A stretch of DNA of 64,000 nucleotides from an uncultured Roseovarius sp. (lineage in GTDB: Bacteria; Pseudomonadota; Alphaproteobacteria; Rhodobacterales; Rhodobacteraceae), in assembly GCF_947259555.1 (NCBI RefSeq), contig NZ_CAMYMD010000001.1, positions 1 to 64,000 on the forward strand, read 5' to 3'. Shown here one piece after another: positions 24,655 through 32,812 of the stretch. The position numbers and the translations under genes are program-made. The notes beneath the pieces were generated by a model. The model ran no database searches, had not been told where the DNA came from, and worked only from the letters and a program-made list of their open reading frames with translations. Numbering within the stretch: position 1 is the stretch's first letter; each line of letters starts with the position of its first letter.

Positions 24655-26619
24655 TCAGTTCTCTTGAGCGGGCAGCCACACGGTAAATTCAGCGCCACCT
24701 TCATCGCGGTTGCGGACGGTTATCAAACCGCCCGCCTGACGAATGAGCGTCTGGCTGACCGACAGGCCGAGCCCTGTGCCCTCGCCTTGTTTGGTCGTGT
24801 AGAACGGATCGAACACCGCGCTCAGCTTTTCCGGCGCAATGCCCGGCCCGCTATCGGCCACAATGAGAGCGGCGCCTGCGCGGCCAGAGTGCTGCGCGGG
24901 GCGGGTGGCAATGACGAGCTGGCCGCGTTTCTGCACCGCCTGCACGGCATTGGTGAGCAGATTGATGATCACCTGCTGCAATTCGCCGGGATTGATGCGC
25001 ACCGGGGGCGTATCCGGGGCGGTATCGATCGTGACTTGTAATTCGGCCTTCGAAATCACGTGATCGACCAGCACAAGGCAGTCTTTCAGGACTGTCGCGA
25101 TGTCGACATCTTCTTCGAACGTGCCGAAATCCGAGGGCCGGGCGAATTGCAGCAGTTTCGAGACGATGGCGCTGATCCGCCCGACCTGCCGGTCGATCAG
25201 CTCGATCTCGGTCATGACAGGTGCTGCGCGCGGCCCGAGCGTATGGCGGATCACGTCGAGATTGCCCTGGATCACCGCCGCCGGATTGTTGATCTCATGT
25301 GCAACACCTGCCGTGATCTCGCCGATGGAGGCGAGTTTTTCGGACATCACCAATTGCTGATAGGTGCTTTCGAGCTTGGCGTTGGCCTCGCGCAATTCTG
25401 CCGTGCGCTCTTCGACACGGGTGTTCAGGGCGTCGTTCCATGCACGCAGGGCGCGGTCGCGTTCCTGCACCTGATCGAGCAGGCTGTCGAGATGGGCCGC
25501 CACGGTGCCGATCTCGTCACGCGCCGCCACCGGCCCGATGCGCGCATCGAGATGGCCGGCCTCGACCCGTTCCATGGTCTGCGTCATCCGTTCGAGCGGC
25601 GCGAAGATGGTGCGCGCCAGTCGCAGGAATAGCGGAGAGCTGACCCCAAGCACCAACAGGAAGGCGGCCAGCACGAGCAGATATGCGTTGCGTTTTGCAG
25701 CATCGAACGGCGCCTGGAGAAATCCGACATAGAGCATGCCCACCCTCTCGCCGAAACTGTCGATGAGAGGTTGATAGGCCGAGATGTACCAGTCGTTGAC
25801 CACAAAGGCGCTGTCCAGCCAGGTGCGGCCCTCGTCCAGCACCGCGCCGCGTACCGCCGCCGACACACGTGTGCCAAGGGCGCGCTCGCCTTCGAAGAGG
25901 CGCACATTGGTCGAGATGCGCACATCTTCGAGAAACAGCGTTGCGGTGCCCTGCCGGTCACCGGGCGCACCGGTGTCCTGATAGACAAGCGCGTTGATCG
26001 TGTCGATGAAATCCAGATTCCGGTTGAGCAGGATGCCTCCGACCAGAACGCCCTCGCGGCCCGGTGTGGCCAGAGGTGTCGCGGTGTGCACGACCATGCC
26101 ACGATCCTCGGTATCGCGATGGGTGGGGACTGCCGCGCGGGTGGAGACCAGTGGCAGGCGCGCGCGCTCTGCCAGATCCGCGCCGGTGCCGGGCAGCCCG
26201 CTCAGATCACTATGCGAGAAAATATCAATCTCGGTGGCCGGGCGGCCCTGCGCGGCGACCCCGATCACCGGCCACTCGGCGCCCCGGGCGCGCGCCGCCT
26301 GCATGGGCAGGTAGTAAAGAAAATCGAGGCCGAGCGTGCGGCGGCTCTTGTCCAGGAAATCGGGCAAATCCTCGGGGGTGTCCTGGGCCATCTCGCTCAG
26401 CTTTTGCGAGCGGGCGAGGCTTGTGACATCCGAGCCGGTGGTCGAGAGAATGCGTTGCAGATACTGATCGGCAATCCGCAGGTCGCTCTCGACATTGGTG
26501 ATCAGCAGGCTGTCATAATTGGCGGACCAGCGGTTGATCGCCACCAGCAGAAGCAGCGGCATCAACACCACGAGCGGCAGCAGGGCAAGGATCAGCAGTC
26601 GCAGCCGGACGGATGTCAT
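24655..26619 (-). CDS. Membrane sensor histidine kinase (probable partner of the fdh regulator)
   Basis: The 654-residue kinase has TM1 (~7-28), a ~280-residue periplasmic sensor of Cache type (~30-308), TM2 (~311-332), HAMP (~335-390), a coiled segment, a HisKA domain with phospho-acceptor His441 in AGVAHEINNP, and a HATPase_c domain with DSGPGIAPE and GTGLGLSVS. It resembles DctB-type kinases that pair with NtrC-like regulators. It converges on the response regulator at 23112-24473, separated only by the repeat, so the two very likely form one system. Confidence 0.88.
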   Translation of the reverse strand: MTSVRLRLLILALLPLVVLMPLLLLVAINRWSANYDSLLITNVESDLRIADQYLQRILSTTGSDVTSLARSQKLSEMAQDTPEDLPDFLDKSRRTLGLDFLYYLPMQAARARGAEWPVIGVAAQGRPATEIDIFSHSDLSGLPGTGADLAERARLPLVSTRAAVPTHRDTEDRGMVVHTATPLATPGREGVLVGGILLNRNLDFIDTINALVYQDTGAPGDRQGTATLFLEDVRISTNVRLFEGERALGTRVSAAVRGAVLDEGRTWLDSAFVVNDWYISAYQPLIDSFGERVGMLYVGFLQAPFDAAKRNAYLLVLAAFLLVLGVSSPLFLRLARTIFAPLERMTQTMERVEAGHLDARIGPVAARDEIGTVAAHLDSLLDQVQERDRALRAWNDALNTRVEERTAELREANAKLESTYQQLVMSEKLASIGEITAGVAHEINNPAAVIQGNLDVIRHTLGPRAAPVMTEIELIDRQVGRISAIVSKLLQFARPSDFGTFEEDVDIATVLKDCLVLVDHVISKAELQVTIDTAPDTPPVRINPGELQQVIINLLTNAVQAVQKRGQLVIATRPAQHSGRAGAALIVADSGPGIAPEKLSAVFDPFYTTKQGEGTGLGLSVSQTLIRQAGGLITVRNRDEGGAEFTVWLPAQEN

Positions 26620-26713
26620 GAAAATGTCGGGTCCCGTGATACGAGCCCGACATTAGGACATTCAATGGTCCTGTGCAATTCGGCGCGACGGGGCTGAGCC
26701 GCCGCGCGCGCAA

Positions 26714-27730
26714 TCAATCCCAGCCGACCGTGTTGAAGATCGTCTGCGCCGCTGCGGCGTGCTCTTTGAAGGACGATGTCGGCGTCGTGCTGTCGGGAAT
26801 GAAGATTCCCATCTTGGCCAGCGCGTCGTTCATCGGCACCCCTGCGAGGACCGGATATTCGTTGTTGGCATTGGCGAATTGCGCCTGTGCCGTTTCGCTG
26901 GCGAGGAACTCGAGCAGCGTATGCGCCTCGTCCTTGTTGGGGGCATTGGCCGCGATGCCCGCTGCGACGAGGTTGACATGCGCGCCACGGCCGCCCTGGT
27001 TGGGCCAGACCCAGCCGATGCCGTCGATCCCGCTGGTCAGACCGTCGACCTCGCCCGACAGTCCGCGTGCGAAGTAATAGGTATTGGCGACCGCGATATC
27101 GCATTCCCCGGACACGATGCCGCGCAGCTGATCGGTGTCACCGCCCTGAGGCGCACGGGCCATGTTGTCGACGATGCCTTGCGCCCAGTCCTCGGTCGCC
27201 TCGGCGCCGTGCACCTCGATCATCGAGGCGACGAGCGATTGGTTGTAGATATTTGTGGAGGACCGGATGCAGACCTGACCCTCGTATTGCGGATCGGCCA
27301 GATCTTCATACGTCCGGGGCGGATTGTCGACACGGTCCTTGGAATAGAAGATGATCCGCGAGCGCTGCGACAGGCCGGTCCAGAGATTGTCGGGATGGCG
27401 CAGATGCGGCGGCACGTTGGCCTCGATCAGATCGGACGAGAACGGCTGCAAGAGCCCGGCATCCTCGGCGCGGGCGATCCGGCCCACATCGACGGTCATG
27501 AACACATCCGCCGGGCTGTTGGCGCCTTCGGCTTCCATGCGCGCGATCAGCTCGTCGGCCTTGGCCTCGATGCGGTTGATGGTGATGCCGGTCTCTTCGG
27601 TAAAGGCCGCGTAGAGCGCAGCGTCAGAGTCGTAGTGACGGCTGGAATAAAGGTTGACCTCCTGGGCCAGTGCCGGTGCGGCCATTGCCACGAGGGCGGT
27701 CACGCTCAGTGCGGCTTTGATCGGGTGCAT
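26714..27730 (-). CDS. Fe(III) ABC transporter substrate-binding protein (FbpA/FutA type)
   Basis: The 338-residue periplasmic protein has a signal peptide (~1-22, ending PALAQ) and the FbpA/IdiA pattern: EVNLYSSRHYDSD at the mature start, then RSRIIFYSKD and NTYYFARGLSG, the latter carrying the two adjacent tyrosines that bind ferric iron. No permease or ATPase gene for it follows within the window, so it is an orphan here. Two TGA-N9-TCA boxes lie directly upstream, supporting iron-responsive control. Confidence 0.9.
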   Translation of the reverse strand: MHPIKAALSVTALVAMAAPALAQEVNLYSSRHYDSDAALYAAFTEETGITINRIEAKADELIARMEAEGANSPADVFMTVDVGRIARAEDAGLLQPFSSDLIEANVPPHLRHPDNLWTGLSQRSRIIFYSKDRVDNPPRTYEDLADPQYEGQVCIRSSTNIYNQSLVASMIEVHGAEATEDWAQGIVDNMARAPQGGDTDQLRGIVSGECDIAVANTYYFARGLSGEVDGLTSGIDGIGWVWPNQGGRGAHVNLVAAGIAANAPNKDEAHTLLEFLASETAQAQFANANNEYPVLAGVPMNDALAKMGIFIPDSTTPTSSFKEHAAAAQTIFNTVGWD

Positions 27731-27782
27731 CCTGTGTCCTTTCGAGTATCCGAGTGAATTTCTCGGATATGGGTCGTATTTC

Positions 27783-27825
27783 TGACTGAAAGAGTCAATA
27801 GAGTTTTCTGACTGTTTCAGTCAGA
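27783..27825 (-). promoter_or_regulatory. Two TGA-N9-TCA iron-Rhodo-like boxes upstream of the Fe(III)-binding protein gene
   Basis: TGACTGAAAGAGTCA (27783-27797) and TGACTGTTTCAGTCA (27809-27823) both fit the TGA-N9-TCA iron-Rhodo box described in comparative studies of alphaproteobacterial iron regulation. The second is the centre of a perfect palindrome TCTGACTG-TTT-CAGTCAGA. They lie 53-95 bp upstream of the gene start. Their centres are 26 bp apart, and both share the TGACTG half-site. Confidence 0.65.
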
Positions 27826-27835
27826 TGCCTTGGCG

Positions 27836-28627
27836 TTAACGCCTGACACCGCCCACGAGCGCGGTCGCCGCAAAGATCAACGCCGCGACGCAGACGATGG
27901 TTGGCCCGGTCGGGGTGTCGAGGCGGAACGACAGGTACAACCCCCCGAGTGCCGCGGCGGCGGCTAGAAGGGTTGCCGTGACCGCCATGCGTTCCGGCGT
28001 CGTGGCGAGCGGGCGCGCAGCGGCGGCGGGGACAATCAGCATCGCGGCGATAAGCAGGACGCCGACAACCTTGATCGCCACCGCGACGACGACAGCCAGC
28101 GCGAGTGTGAGCACCAGTTGCTCGCGCCTTGGGTCGATCCCGGCCGAGTAGGCCAGATCGGGGCTGAGCGTCGAGGTGAGAAGCGCCTGCCAACGCCATG
28201 TGAGCAACCCCAGAACCAGCGCGGCACCGCCCCAGATCACCGCCAGATCGCTACGGCTCACAGCCAGGATATCGCCGAAAAGATAGGCCATCAGGTCGAT
28301 GCGCACCCCCGACAGGAGCGATACGGCAACAAGGCCGAAGGCCAGCGCGGAATGCGCCAGAACGCCAAGCAACGTGTCCATGGCAAACCCGCGTCCCGAC
28401 AGGGTTGAGACGGTGGTGGCCATGATCAGCGACATCGCGAGCGCGCCTGCAAAGACCGACATGGAAAAGGCCAGCGCGATTGCCACGCCGAGCATCGCGG
28501 CATGCGCCGTTGCATCGCCGAAATAGGCCATGCGGCGCCAGACCACAAAGCTGCCCAAAGGTGCGGCGGCGACAGCCACGCCAAGCCCCGCAAGCGCCGC
28601 GCGGACGAGAAAATCATCCAGGATCAT
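27836..28627 (-). CDS. znuB: Zinc ABC transporter permease ZnuB
   Basis: This 263-residue permease of the ABC-3 family has about eight membrane helices, the early FVVWRRMAYFGDATAHAAMLG segment and the DLMAYLFGDILA region typical of ZnuB. It forms the membrane channel for zinc uptake with ZnuC. Its start overlaps the end of znuC by ATGA, so the two are coupled. A permease of the related Mn family is less likely given the adjacent zur. Confidence 0.9.
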   Translation of the reverse strand: MILDDFLVRAALAGLGVAVAAAPLGSFVVWRRMAYFGDATAHAAMLGVAIALAFSMSVFAGALAMSLIMATTVSTLSGRGFAMDTLLGVLAHSALAFGLVAVSLLSGVRIDLMAYLFGDILAVSRSDLAVIWGGAALVLGLLTWRWQALLTSTLSPDLAYSAGIDPRREQLVLTLALAVVVAVAIKVVGVLLIAAMLIVPAAAARPLATTPERMAVTATLLAAAAALGGLYLSFRLDTPTGPTIVCVAALIFAATALVGGVRR

Positions 28628-29376
28628 TCAGCGGCCTCGTGGCTATGGGGATGGTCGTGCCCGTCGTGATCGTGCCCATGGTCGTGGTCATGCCGATAGA
28701 GGGCGAGCGCGCCTTGCGTGCCGGTGCCAAAGATGGCGCGATATTCTTCGGCTTGGGCCACCACCTCGGGCCGACCTTCGCAACAGACATGGCCATTCAG
28801 GCAGATCACACGGTCACTGGCGCTCATCACCACGTGTAGCTCGTGGCTGACCATCAGGACGGCACAGCCCATCTCCTGTCGGACCTCCTCGATCCGGCGG
28901 TAAAAGGCGGCGGAGCCGGGTTGATCGAGACCTTGCGTCGCCTCATCGAGAATCAGCAGGTCGGGTTTCTCCAGAAGGGCGCGTGCGAGCAGTACTCTCT
29001 GAAACTGCCCCCCCGAGAGATCGGCCATCTGACGATCGGGCAAATCGGGCAGCCCCGCCTGTTCGAGCGCGGCACGCAGATCCGCCGCCGGGTGGCGGCG
29101 CGGCAGGCCAAGAAAGCGTGTGACGGTCAGCGGCAGGGTCGGGTCGATATGCAGTTTTTGCGGGACATAGCCGATCCGCAGCCCCGGCGCGCGGATGATC
29201 CGGCCACCTGTTGGACGCAGCGCGCCTATGATCGCGCGCAAGAGGGTCGATTTGCCGGATCCGTTGGGTCCGACAATGGTGACGATCTCGCCGCGCTCCA
29301 GCGACATGTTGACATCGTGCAGAACGGTCGAGCGGCCAAACCCGATAGTCAGGCCGCGGGTCTCGATCAGGGGCAT
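28624..29376 (-). CDS. znuC: Zinc ABC transporter ATPase ZnuC with His-rich tail
   Basis: The 250-residue ATPase shows Walker A GPNGSGKST, Q-loop region YVPQKLHI, signature LSGGQFQR and Walker B LLILDEAT. The last ~25 residues are a His/Asp-rich tail (HDHDHGHDHDGHDHPHSH) likely to bind Zn2+ on the cytoplasmic side. The start at 29376 (MPLIETRGL) overlaps the end of zur by 10 bp; the frame upstream of it is the shadow of zur. Confidence 0.92.
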   Translation of the reverse strand: MPLIETRGLTIGFGRSTVLHDVNMSLERGEIVTIVGPNGSGKSTLLRAIIGALRPTGGRIIRAPGLRIGYVPQKLHIDPTLPLTVTRFLGLPRRHPAADLRAALEQAGLPDLPDRQMADLSGGQFQRVLLARALLEKPDLLILDEATQGLDQPGSAAFYRRIEEVRQEMGCAVLMVSHELHVVMSASDRVICLNGHVCCEGRPEVVAQAEEYRAIFGTGTQGALALYRHDHDHGHDHDGHDHPHSHEAAE

Positions 29377-29855
29377 GGCAATGCGCCTTTGCGGCATTGT
29401 GGGCACAGGCCGATCGCCTCGACCACCGCCTGTTCGATGAAAAACCCGGTTTCGGATGCGACCCGGCCCAACATGCCCTTGGAGGGTTCGGCATGGGCCT
29501 CGGCGACGGCATCGCAGCTGCGGCAAATGAGGAAGGCGGGGGTATGCGTTTCGCCCGGATGGGTGCACGCGATGAAGGCATTGAGCCGCTCAACCTTGTG
29601 CGCGAACCGGTGGCTGACGAGGAAATCCAGGGCGCGGTAGGCGACGGGGGGCTGCGATCCCAGACCTTCGTCGCGCAGCACGTCGAGGATTTCATAAGCG
29701 CCCATGGCGCGATGCTCGCTCAGCAAGATTTCCAGAACGCGGCGGCGCACTGCGGTGAATTGCAGCTTGTGCGCGGCGCAATGCGCCTCAACCGCCGAGA
29801 GCGCACCCTTGACGCAGTTTTTATGGTCATGCTGTTCGAATCCGATCGTATCCAT
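29367..29855 (-). CDS. zur: Zinc uptake regulator Zur (Fur family)
   Basis: The 162-residue protein has the Fur fold: a winged-helix DNA-binding part (QFTAVRRRVLEILLSEHRAMGAYEIL), the metal site HPGETHTPAFLICRSC, and a second Cys pair LCPQC that completes the structural zinc site. The N-terminus has extra His and Cys residues (HDHKNC). It represses zinc uptake genes when zinc is ample and heads the zur-znuC-znuB operon; the promoter region upstream holds a Zur-like box. Confidence 0.9.
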   Translation of the reverse strand: MDTIGFEQHDHKNCVKGALSAVEAHCAAHKLQFTAVRRRVLEILLSEHRAMGAYEILDVLRDEGLGSQPPVAYRALDFLVSHRFAHKVERLNAFIACTHPGETHTPAFLICRSCDAVAEAHAEPSKGMLGRVASETGFFIEQAVVEAIGLCPQCRKGALPCP

Positions 29856-29890
29856 GCCGGGTCTCCGCTTCGGCTGATTTCGGGGTTAAT

Positions 29891-29908
29891 ATGTTATAGA
29901 ATTACAAT
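29891..29908. promoter_or_regulatory. Zur-like box between zur and the znuA remnant
   Basis: ATGTTATAGAATTACAAT has a perfect left half (ATGTTATA) of the alphaproteobacterial Zur consensus and a degenerate right half. It lies 36 bp from the zur start, in what would have been the shared zur/znuA promoter. A degenerate arm fits loss of the znuA side, but that is inference. Confidence 0.5.
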
Positions 29909-29925
29909 TATCAAGCTCCGTGTTC

Positions 29926-29940
29926 TGTGATGATATCACA
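29926..29940. promoter_or_regulatory. Perfect inverted repeat TGTGAT-GAT-ATCACA
   Basis: The 15-bp element is a perfect inverted repeat with a 3-nt centre, a few bases before the ribosome site of the decayed znuA. The arms look like CRP/FNR half-sites but the spacing (TGTGA-N5-TCACA) is one base short of the CRP site. The protein that binds it is unknown. Confidence 0.4.
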
Positions 29941-29943
29941 TAG

Positions 29944-30132
29944 AAGGGAGATGTTGATGTTGATCTGATACATTGCAACGCCGAGCATCAGTATTTCGAA
30001 ACCCGTTTCGTTATCGCCGCCGCAGGGGCCACCGCCCTCGGGGATGCCGCAGATCCCGGCCCCGCGCTCTATTCGGAGGTGCCGCATCGCATGACACGCG
30101 CGCTGATCGAGTGTCTTGGCTCGCAGGGCTGA
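29944..30132 (+). pseudogene. znuA: znuA remnant (zinc-binding protein gene, doubly deleted)
   Basis: A frame open from 29944 to the TGA at 30130-30132 encodes EHQYFETRFVIAAAGATALGD and then DPGPALYSEV...MTRALIECLGSQG. The first part matches the mid-protein HDAYQYFE..GL segment of ZnuA, and the last part matches the extreme C-terminus of alphaproteobacterial ZnuA. The ~130 residues between, and most of the N-terminus, are gone. An SD (AGAAGGGAG) and an ATG at 29951 remain, but that frame stops after five codons. The position divergent to zur-znuCB is exactly where znuA lies in related genomes. Confidence 0.75.
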
Positions 30133-30253
30133 AACCGGATCCGAGCCTGCCGAAAACGCAGCGTAAAACTTGCGCCGCCTCTCAATCCCGCACATTCTGT
30201 CGCGCAACGGAGACCCGCGCGGGAGAGGCGGGGCATTAAGGGAGGACAGACCG

Positions 30254-32137
30254 ATGGCTTTCACATCGCGGCAGGATGCGCTCGACATTCAGAACGAGAT
30301 GCCTTGGGAGGCGCGTGACAGACCGGCGACGCTTTACAAGATGCTCAGTGAAACCGCGCGCGCCTTTCCGGATCGTCCGGCGCTCAGCTATCAGTTGCTA
30401 TCGGGGGCCACCGACAAGGCGCAGACCCTGACATGGCAGCAGTTTCACGATCAATGCTGTCAGGCGGCCAATCTGTTCCGCAGCCTGAAACTTGCCGAGG
30501 ACGATGTCATCGCGCTGGTCCTGCCGAATTGTCTGGAAACGGCTGTGGCCACCATCGGCGGGGCGACCGCCGGGATCGTTAACCCGGTCAACCCGCTGCT
30601 GGAGCCCGAACAGATCGGCGCCATCCTGCGTGAGACCGGGGCCAAGGTGGTGGTCACGCTCAAGGCGTTCCCGAAGACCGACATCGCGCAAAAGACCGCC
30701 GAGGCAGTGCGCCACGCGCCCGATGTGCACACGGTCTACGAGATTGACCTCAACCGCTATCTGACCCCGCCGAAAAGCTGGATCGTGCCGCTGGTGCGCC
30801 CCAAGAACCCGACCGGACACCATGCCGATGTGCTGGATTTCAACAAGGCGATGGCGGGGCAGAGCAAGACCCTGACTTTCGCCGATAGCGCCGGCGACCG
30901 GGTTGCCGCCTATTTCCATACCGGCGGCACCACGGGGATGCCCAAGGTCGCGCAGCATAAGTATTCGGGCATGATCTATAATGGCTGGATCGGTCACACG
31001 CTGCTCTTCACCGAGGACGACAACGTGATGTGCCCGCTGCCGCTGTTTCATGTCTTTGCCTGCCACGTGATCCTGATGGCCTGCATCAAATCCGGCGCGC
31101 ATGTGGTCTTTCCCACGCCCGCGGGATATCGCGGCGAGGGCGTGTTCGACAATTTCTGGAAGCTCTGCGAACGCTGGAAGATCAGTTTCGTGATAACCGT
31201 GCCGACCGCCGTCTCGGCGCTGATGCAACGCAAGGTCGATGCCGATCTCAGCACCGTCAAGAACGCGTTTTCCGGCTCTGCGCCGATGCCGATGGAGCTG
31301 TTTACCCGGTTCGAGAGTGCCACCGGTATGACCGTGATCGAGGGCTACGGGCTGACCGAGGCGACCTGCCTTGTGTCGGCCAACCCGCCCGAGGGGCAGA
31401 AGAAAGTGGGCTCTGTCGGGGTGCCTTTTCCCTATACGGATGTGCGCATCTACAAGGTGGTGGACGGGCAGCCGGTGGAATGTGACACCGACGAGGTGGG
31501 CGAAATCTGCATTTCCAACCCCGGTGTCTTTGCCGGCAACACCTATACCGAGGCCGCCAAGAATGCCGACCTCTATCACCACGAAACCTACCTGCGCACC
31601 GGTGATCTGGGGCGGATCGACGGTGATGGCTATCTGTGGATCACCGGCCGTGCCAAGGATCTGATCATCCGGGGCGGGCACAATATCGACCCGGCGGATA
31701 TCGAGGAGGCGCTTATGGCGCATCACGACGTGGCCATGGCCGGGGCGATCGGGCAGCCCGATATCTATTCGGGCGAAATGCCCTGCGCCTATGTCGAACT
31801 GGTCGAGGGCGGCACGGCGACCGGCGCGGACCTGTTGGAGCATTGCAAGGTCCATGTGCATGAGCGCGCGGCGATCCCGAAATATGTCGAGGTGCTGGAC
31901 GAATTGCCCAAGACCGCCGTCGGCAAGGTCTTCAAGCCCGAGCTGCGCAAGCATGCGATCACCCGCATCTACAATGCCGCGCTCGATGAGGCGGGTATTG
32001 CCGCGCAGGTGACCTCGGTGGTGGATGACAAGAAACGTGGTCTGGTCGCACAGGTCAGCCGCACCGGCGAGGCGGATGAAGAGGCCATCGGTCACGTGCT
32101 CGGGCAATTCGTGCGGCCTTGGGAATGGGCGGAGTAA
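30254..32137 (+). CDS. Acyl-CoA synthetase (AMP-forming)
   Basis: The 627-residue enzyme of the ANL superfamily activates an acid as acyl-AMP and then acyl-CoA. It shows the P-loop YFHTGGTTGMPKVAQH (~residues 210-225), EGYGLTEATC, YLRTGDLG and the late KDLIIRGGHNIDP and PKTAVGKVFK segments with the catalytic Lys. The C-terminal ~40 residues exceed the usual domain. The carboxylic acid substrate cannot be told. The start at 30254 has GGGAGGA as SD; the frame upstream to 30170 is non-coding. Confidence 0.88.
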   Translation: MAFTSRQDALDIQNEMPWEARDRPATLYKMLSETARAFPDRPALSYQLLSGATDKAQTLTWQQFHDQCCQAANLFRSLKLAEDDVIALVLPNCLETAVATIGGATAGIVNPVNPLLEPEQIGAILRETGAKVVVTLKAFPKTDIAQKTAEAVRHAPDVHTVYEIDLNRYLTPPKSWIVPLVRPKNPTGHHADVLDFNKAMAGQSKTLTFADSAGDRVAAYFHTGGTTGMPKVAQHKYSGMIYNGWIGHTLLFTEDDNVMCPLPLFHVFACHVILMACIKSGAHVVFPTPAGYRGEGVFDNFWKLCERWKISFVITVPTAVSALMQRKVDADLSTVKNAFSGSAPMPMELFTRFESATGMTVIEGYGLTEATCLVSANPPEGQKKVGSVGVPFPYTDVRIYKVVDGQPVECDTDEVGEICISNPGVFAGNTYTEAAKNADLYHHETYLRTGDLGRIDGDGYLWITGRAKDLIIRGGHNIDPADIEEALMAHHDVAMAGAIGQPDIYSGEMPCAYVELVEGGTATGADLLEHCKVHVHERAAIPKYVEVLDELPKTAVGKVFKPELRKHAITRIYNAALDEAGIAAQVTSVVDDKKRGLVAQVSRTGEADEEAIGHVLGQFVRPWEWAE

Positions 32138-32161
32138 ATCCGACCGCACCCCGGATGATAC

Positions 32162-32746
32162 TCAGGCCCGCCCGCAAAGCCCGAGCCGTGCGAGGCGGGT
32201 AATCTCCGACATGTAAAGCTCCTGCGGCCAGCCGCAGAGCCGCGTGAGATGCTCCCATGTCGGGATCGAAAGCACCGTCCATAAGAGGTCGGTCGCCTCG
32301 CGCTCATCCATGACCAATGCCCCGTCCCGCGCCAGAGCCGCTACCGCAGCGGCACAGCCCTCGCGCATGTCGGCCATGCGCTCATTCCACGCCTTTGCCG
32401 CATCGGTATCGGTCTCGCTCATGACCAGCAGGGTCTTGGCGACGCCGAAAATGCGCGGAATGTAATTGCCCCAGGCGGTGATGAACGCCTGCAACCGCGC
32501 CTCGCCGGTTTCTGCGGCGCGGCTCTCCGCAAGCATGTTCTGCACGCCGAAGACCGCATCCTGATGCCGTGTCACGGCAATGAACAGTTCCGTCCGATTC
32601 GGAAAATGCAGGTAGAGTGCCTGACGGCTGACGCCTGCAGCCTTGGCGATATCCGACATGCGCGCGGCGACACCAGGGTTTGATTCCAGCAGGGTCCAGG
32701 CGGCGTTGAGAATACGGTCGCGGGTTGTGAGATTTTCGCTTGACAT
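32162..32746 (-). CDS. TetR/AcrR family repressor
   Basis: This 194-residue regulator has an N-terminal HTH (RDRILNAAWTLL ... MSDIAKAAGVSRQALYLHFPNRTEL, ~9-55) followed by an all-helical ligand domain. It is divergent from the NAD(P)H oxidoreductase/DUF1772 pair, and two matching operators lie between the start codons, so it most likely represses that pair and itself. The ligand is unknown; the oxidoreductase suggests a quinone or other electrophile. Confidence 0.88.
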   Translation of the reverse strand: MSSENLTTRDRILNAAWTLLESNPGVAARMSDIAKAAGVSRQALYLHFPNRTELFIAVTRHQDAVFGVQNMLAESRAAETGEARLQAFITAWGNYIPRIFGVAKTLLVMSETDTDAAKAWNERMADMREGCAAAVAALARDGALVMDEREATDLLWTVLSIPTWEHLTRLCGWPQELYMSEITRLARLGLCGRA

Positions 32747-32765
32747 AGAGTAAACCTTTCGCTTA

Positions 32766-32795
32766 TTTACACAGTGTCAATTTACACAATGTAAA
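32766..32795. promoter_or_regulatory. Two TetR-type operators between tetR-like gene and oxidoreductase
   Basis: TTTACA-CAA-TGTAAA (32781-32795) is a perfect 15-bp inverted repeat. TTTACA-CAG-TGTCAA (32766-32780) is the same site with one mismatch, directly abutting it. The tandem pair lies in the 66-bp divergent intergenic space, so binding would block both promoters. Confidence 0.7.
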
Positions 32796-32812
32796 GTCAA
32801 TGGAGAATCGAC

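Noticed and set aside
29926-29940. CRP binding site
   Set aside because: The arms fit TGTGA/TCACA, but the spacer is 5 instead of 6 bases, so CRP binding is not claimed.
30398-32149. 583-codon antisense frame within the acyl-CoA synthetase gene
   Set aside because: Same reason: the plus-strand product has all ANL motifs, the antisense frame none.
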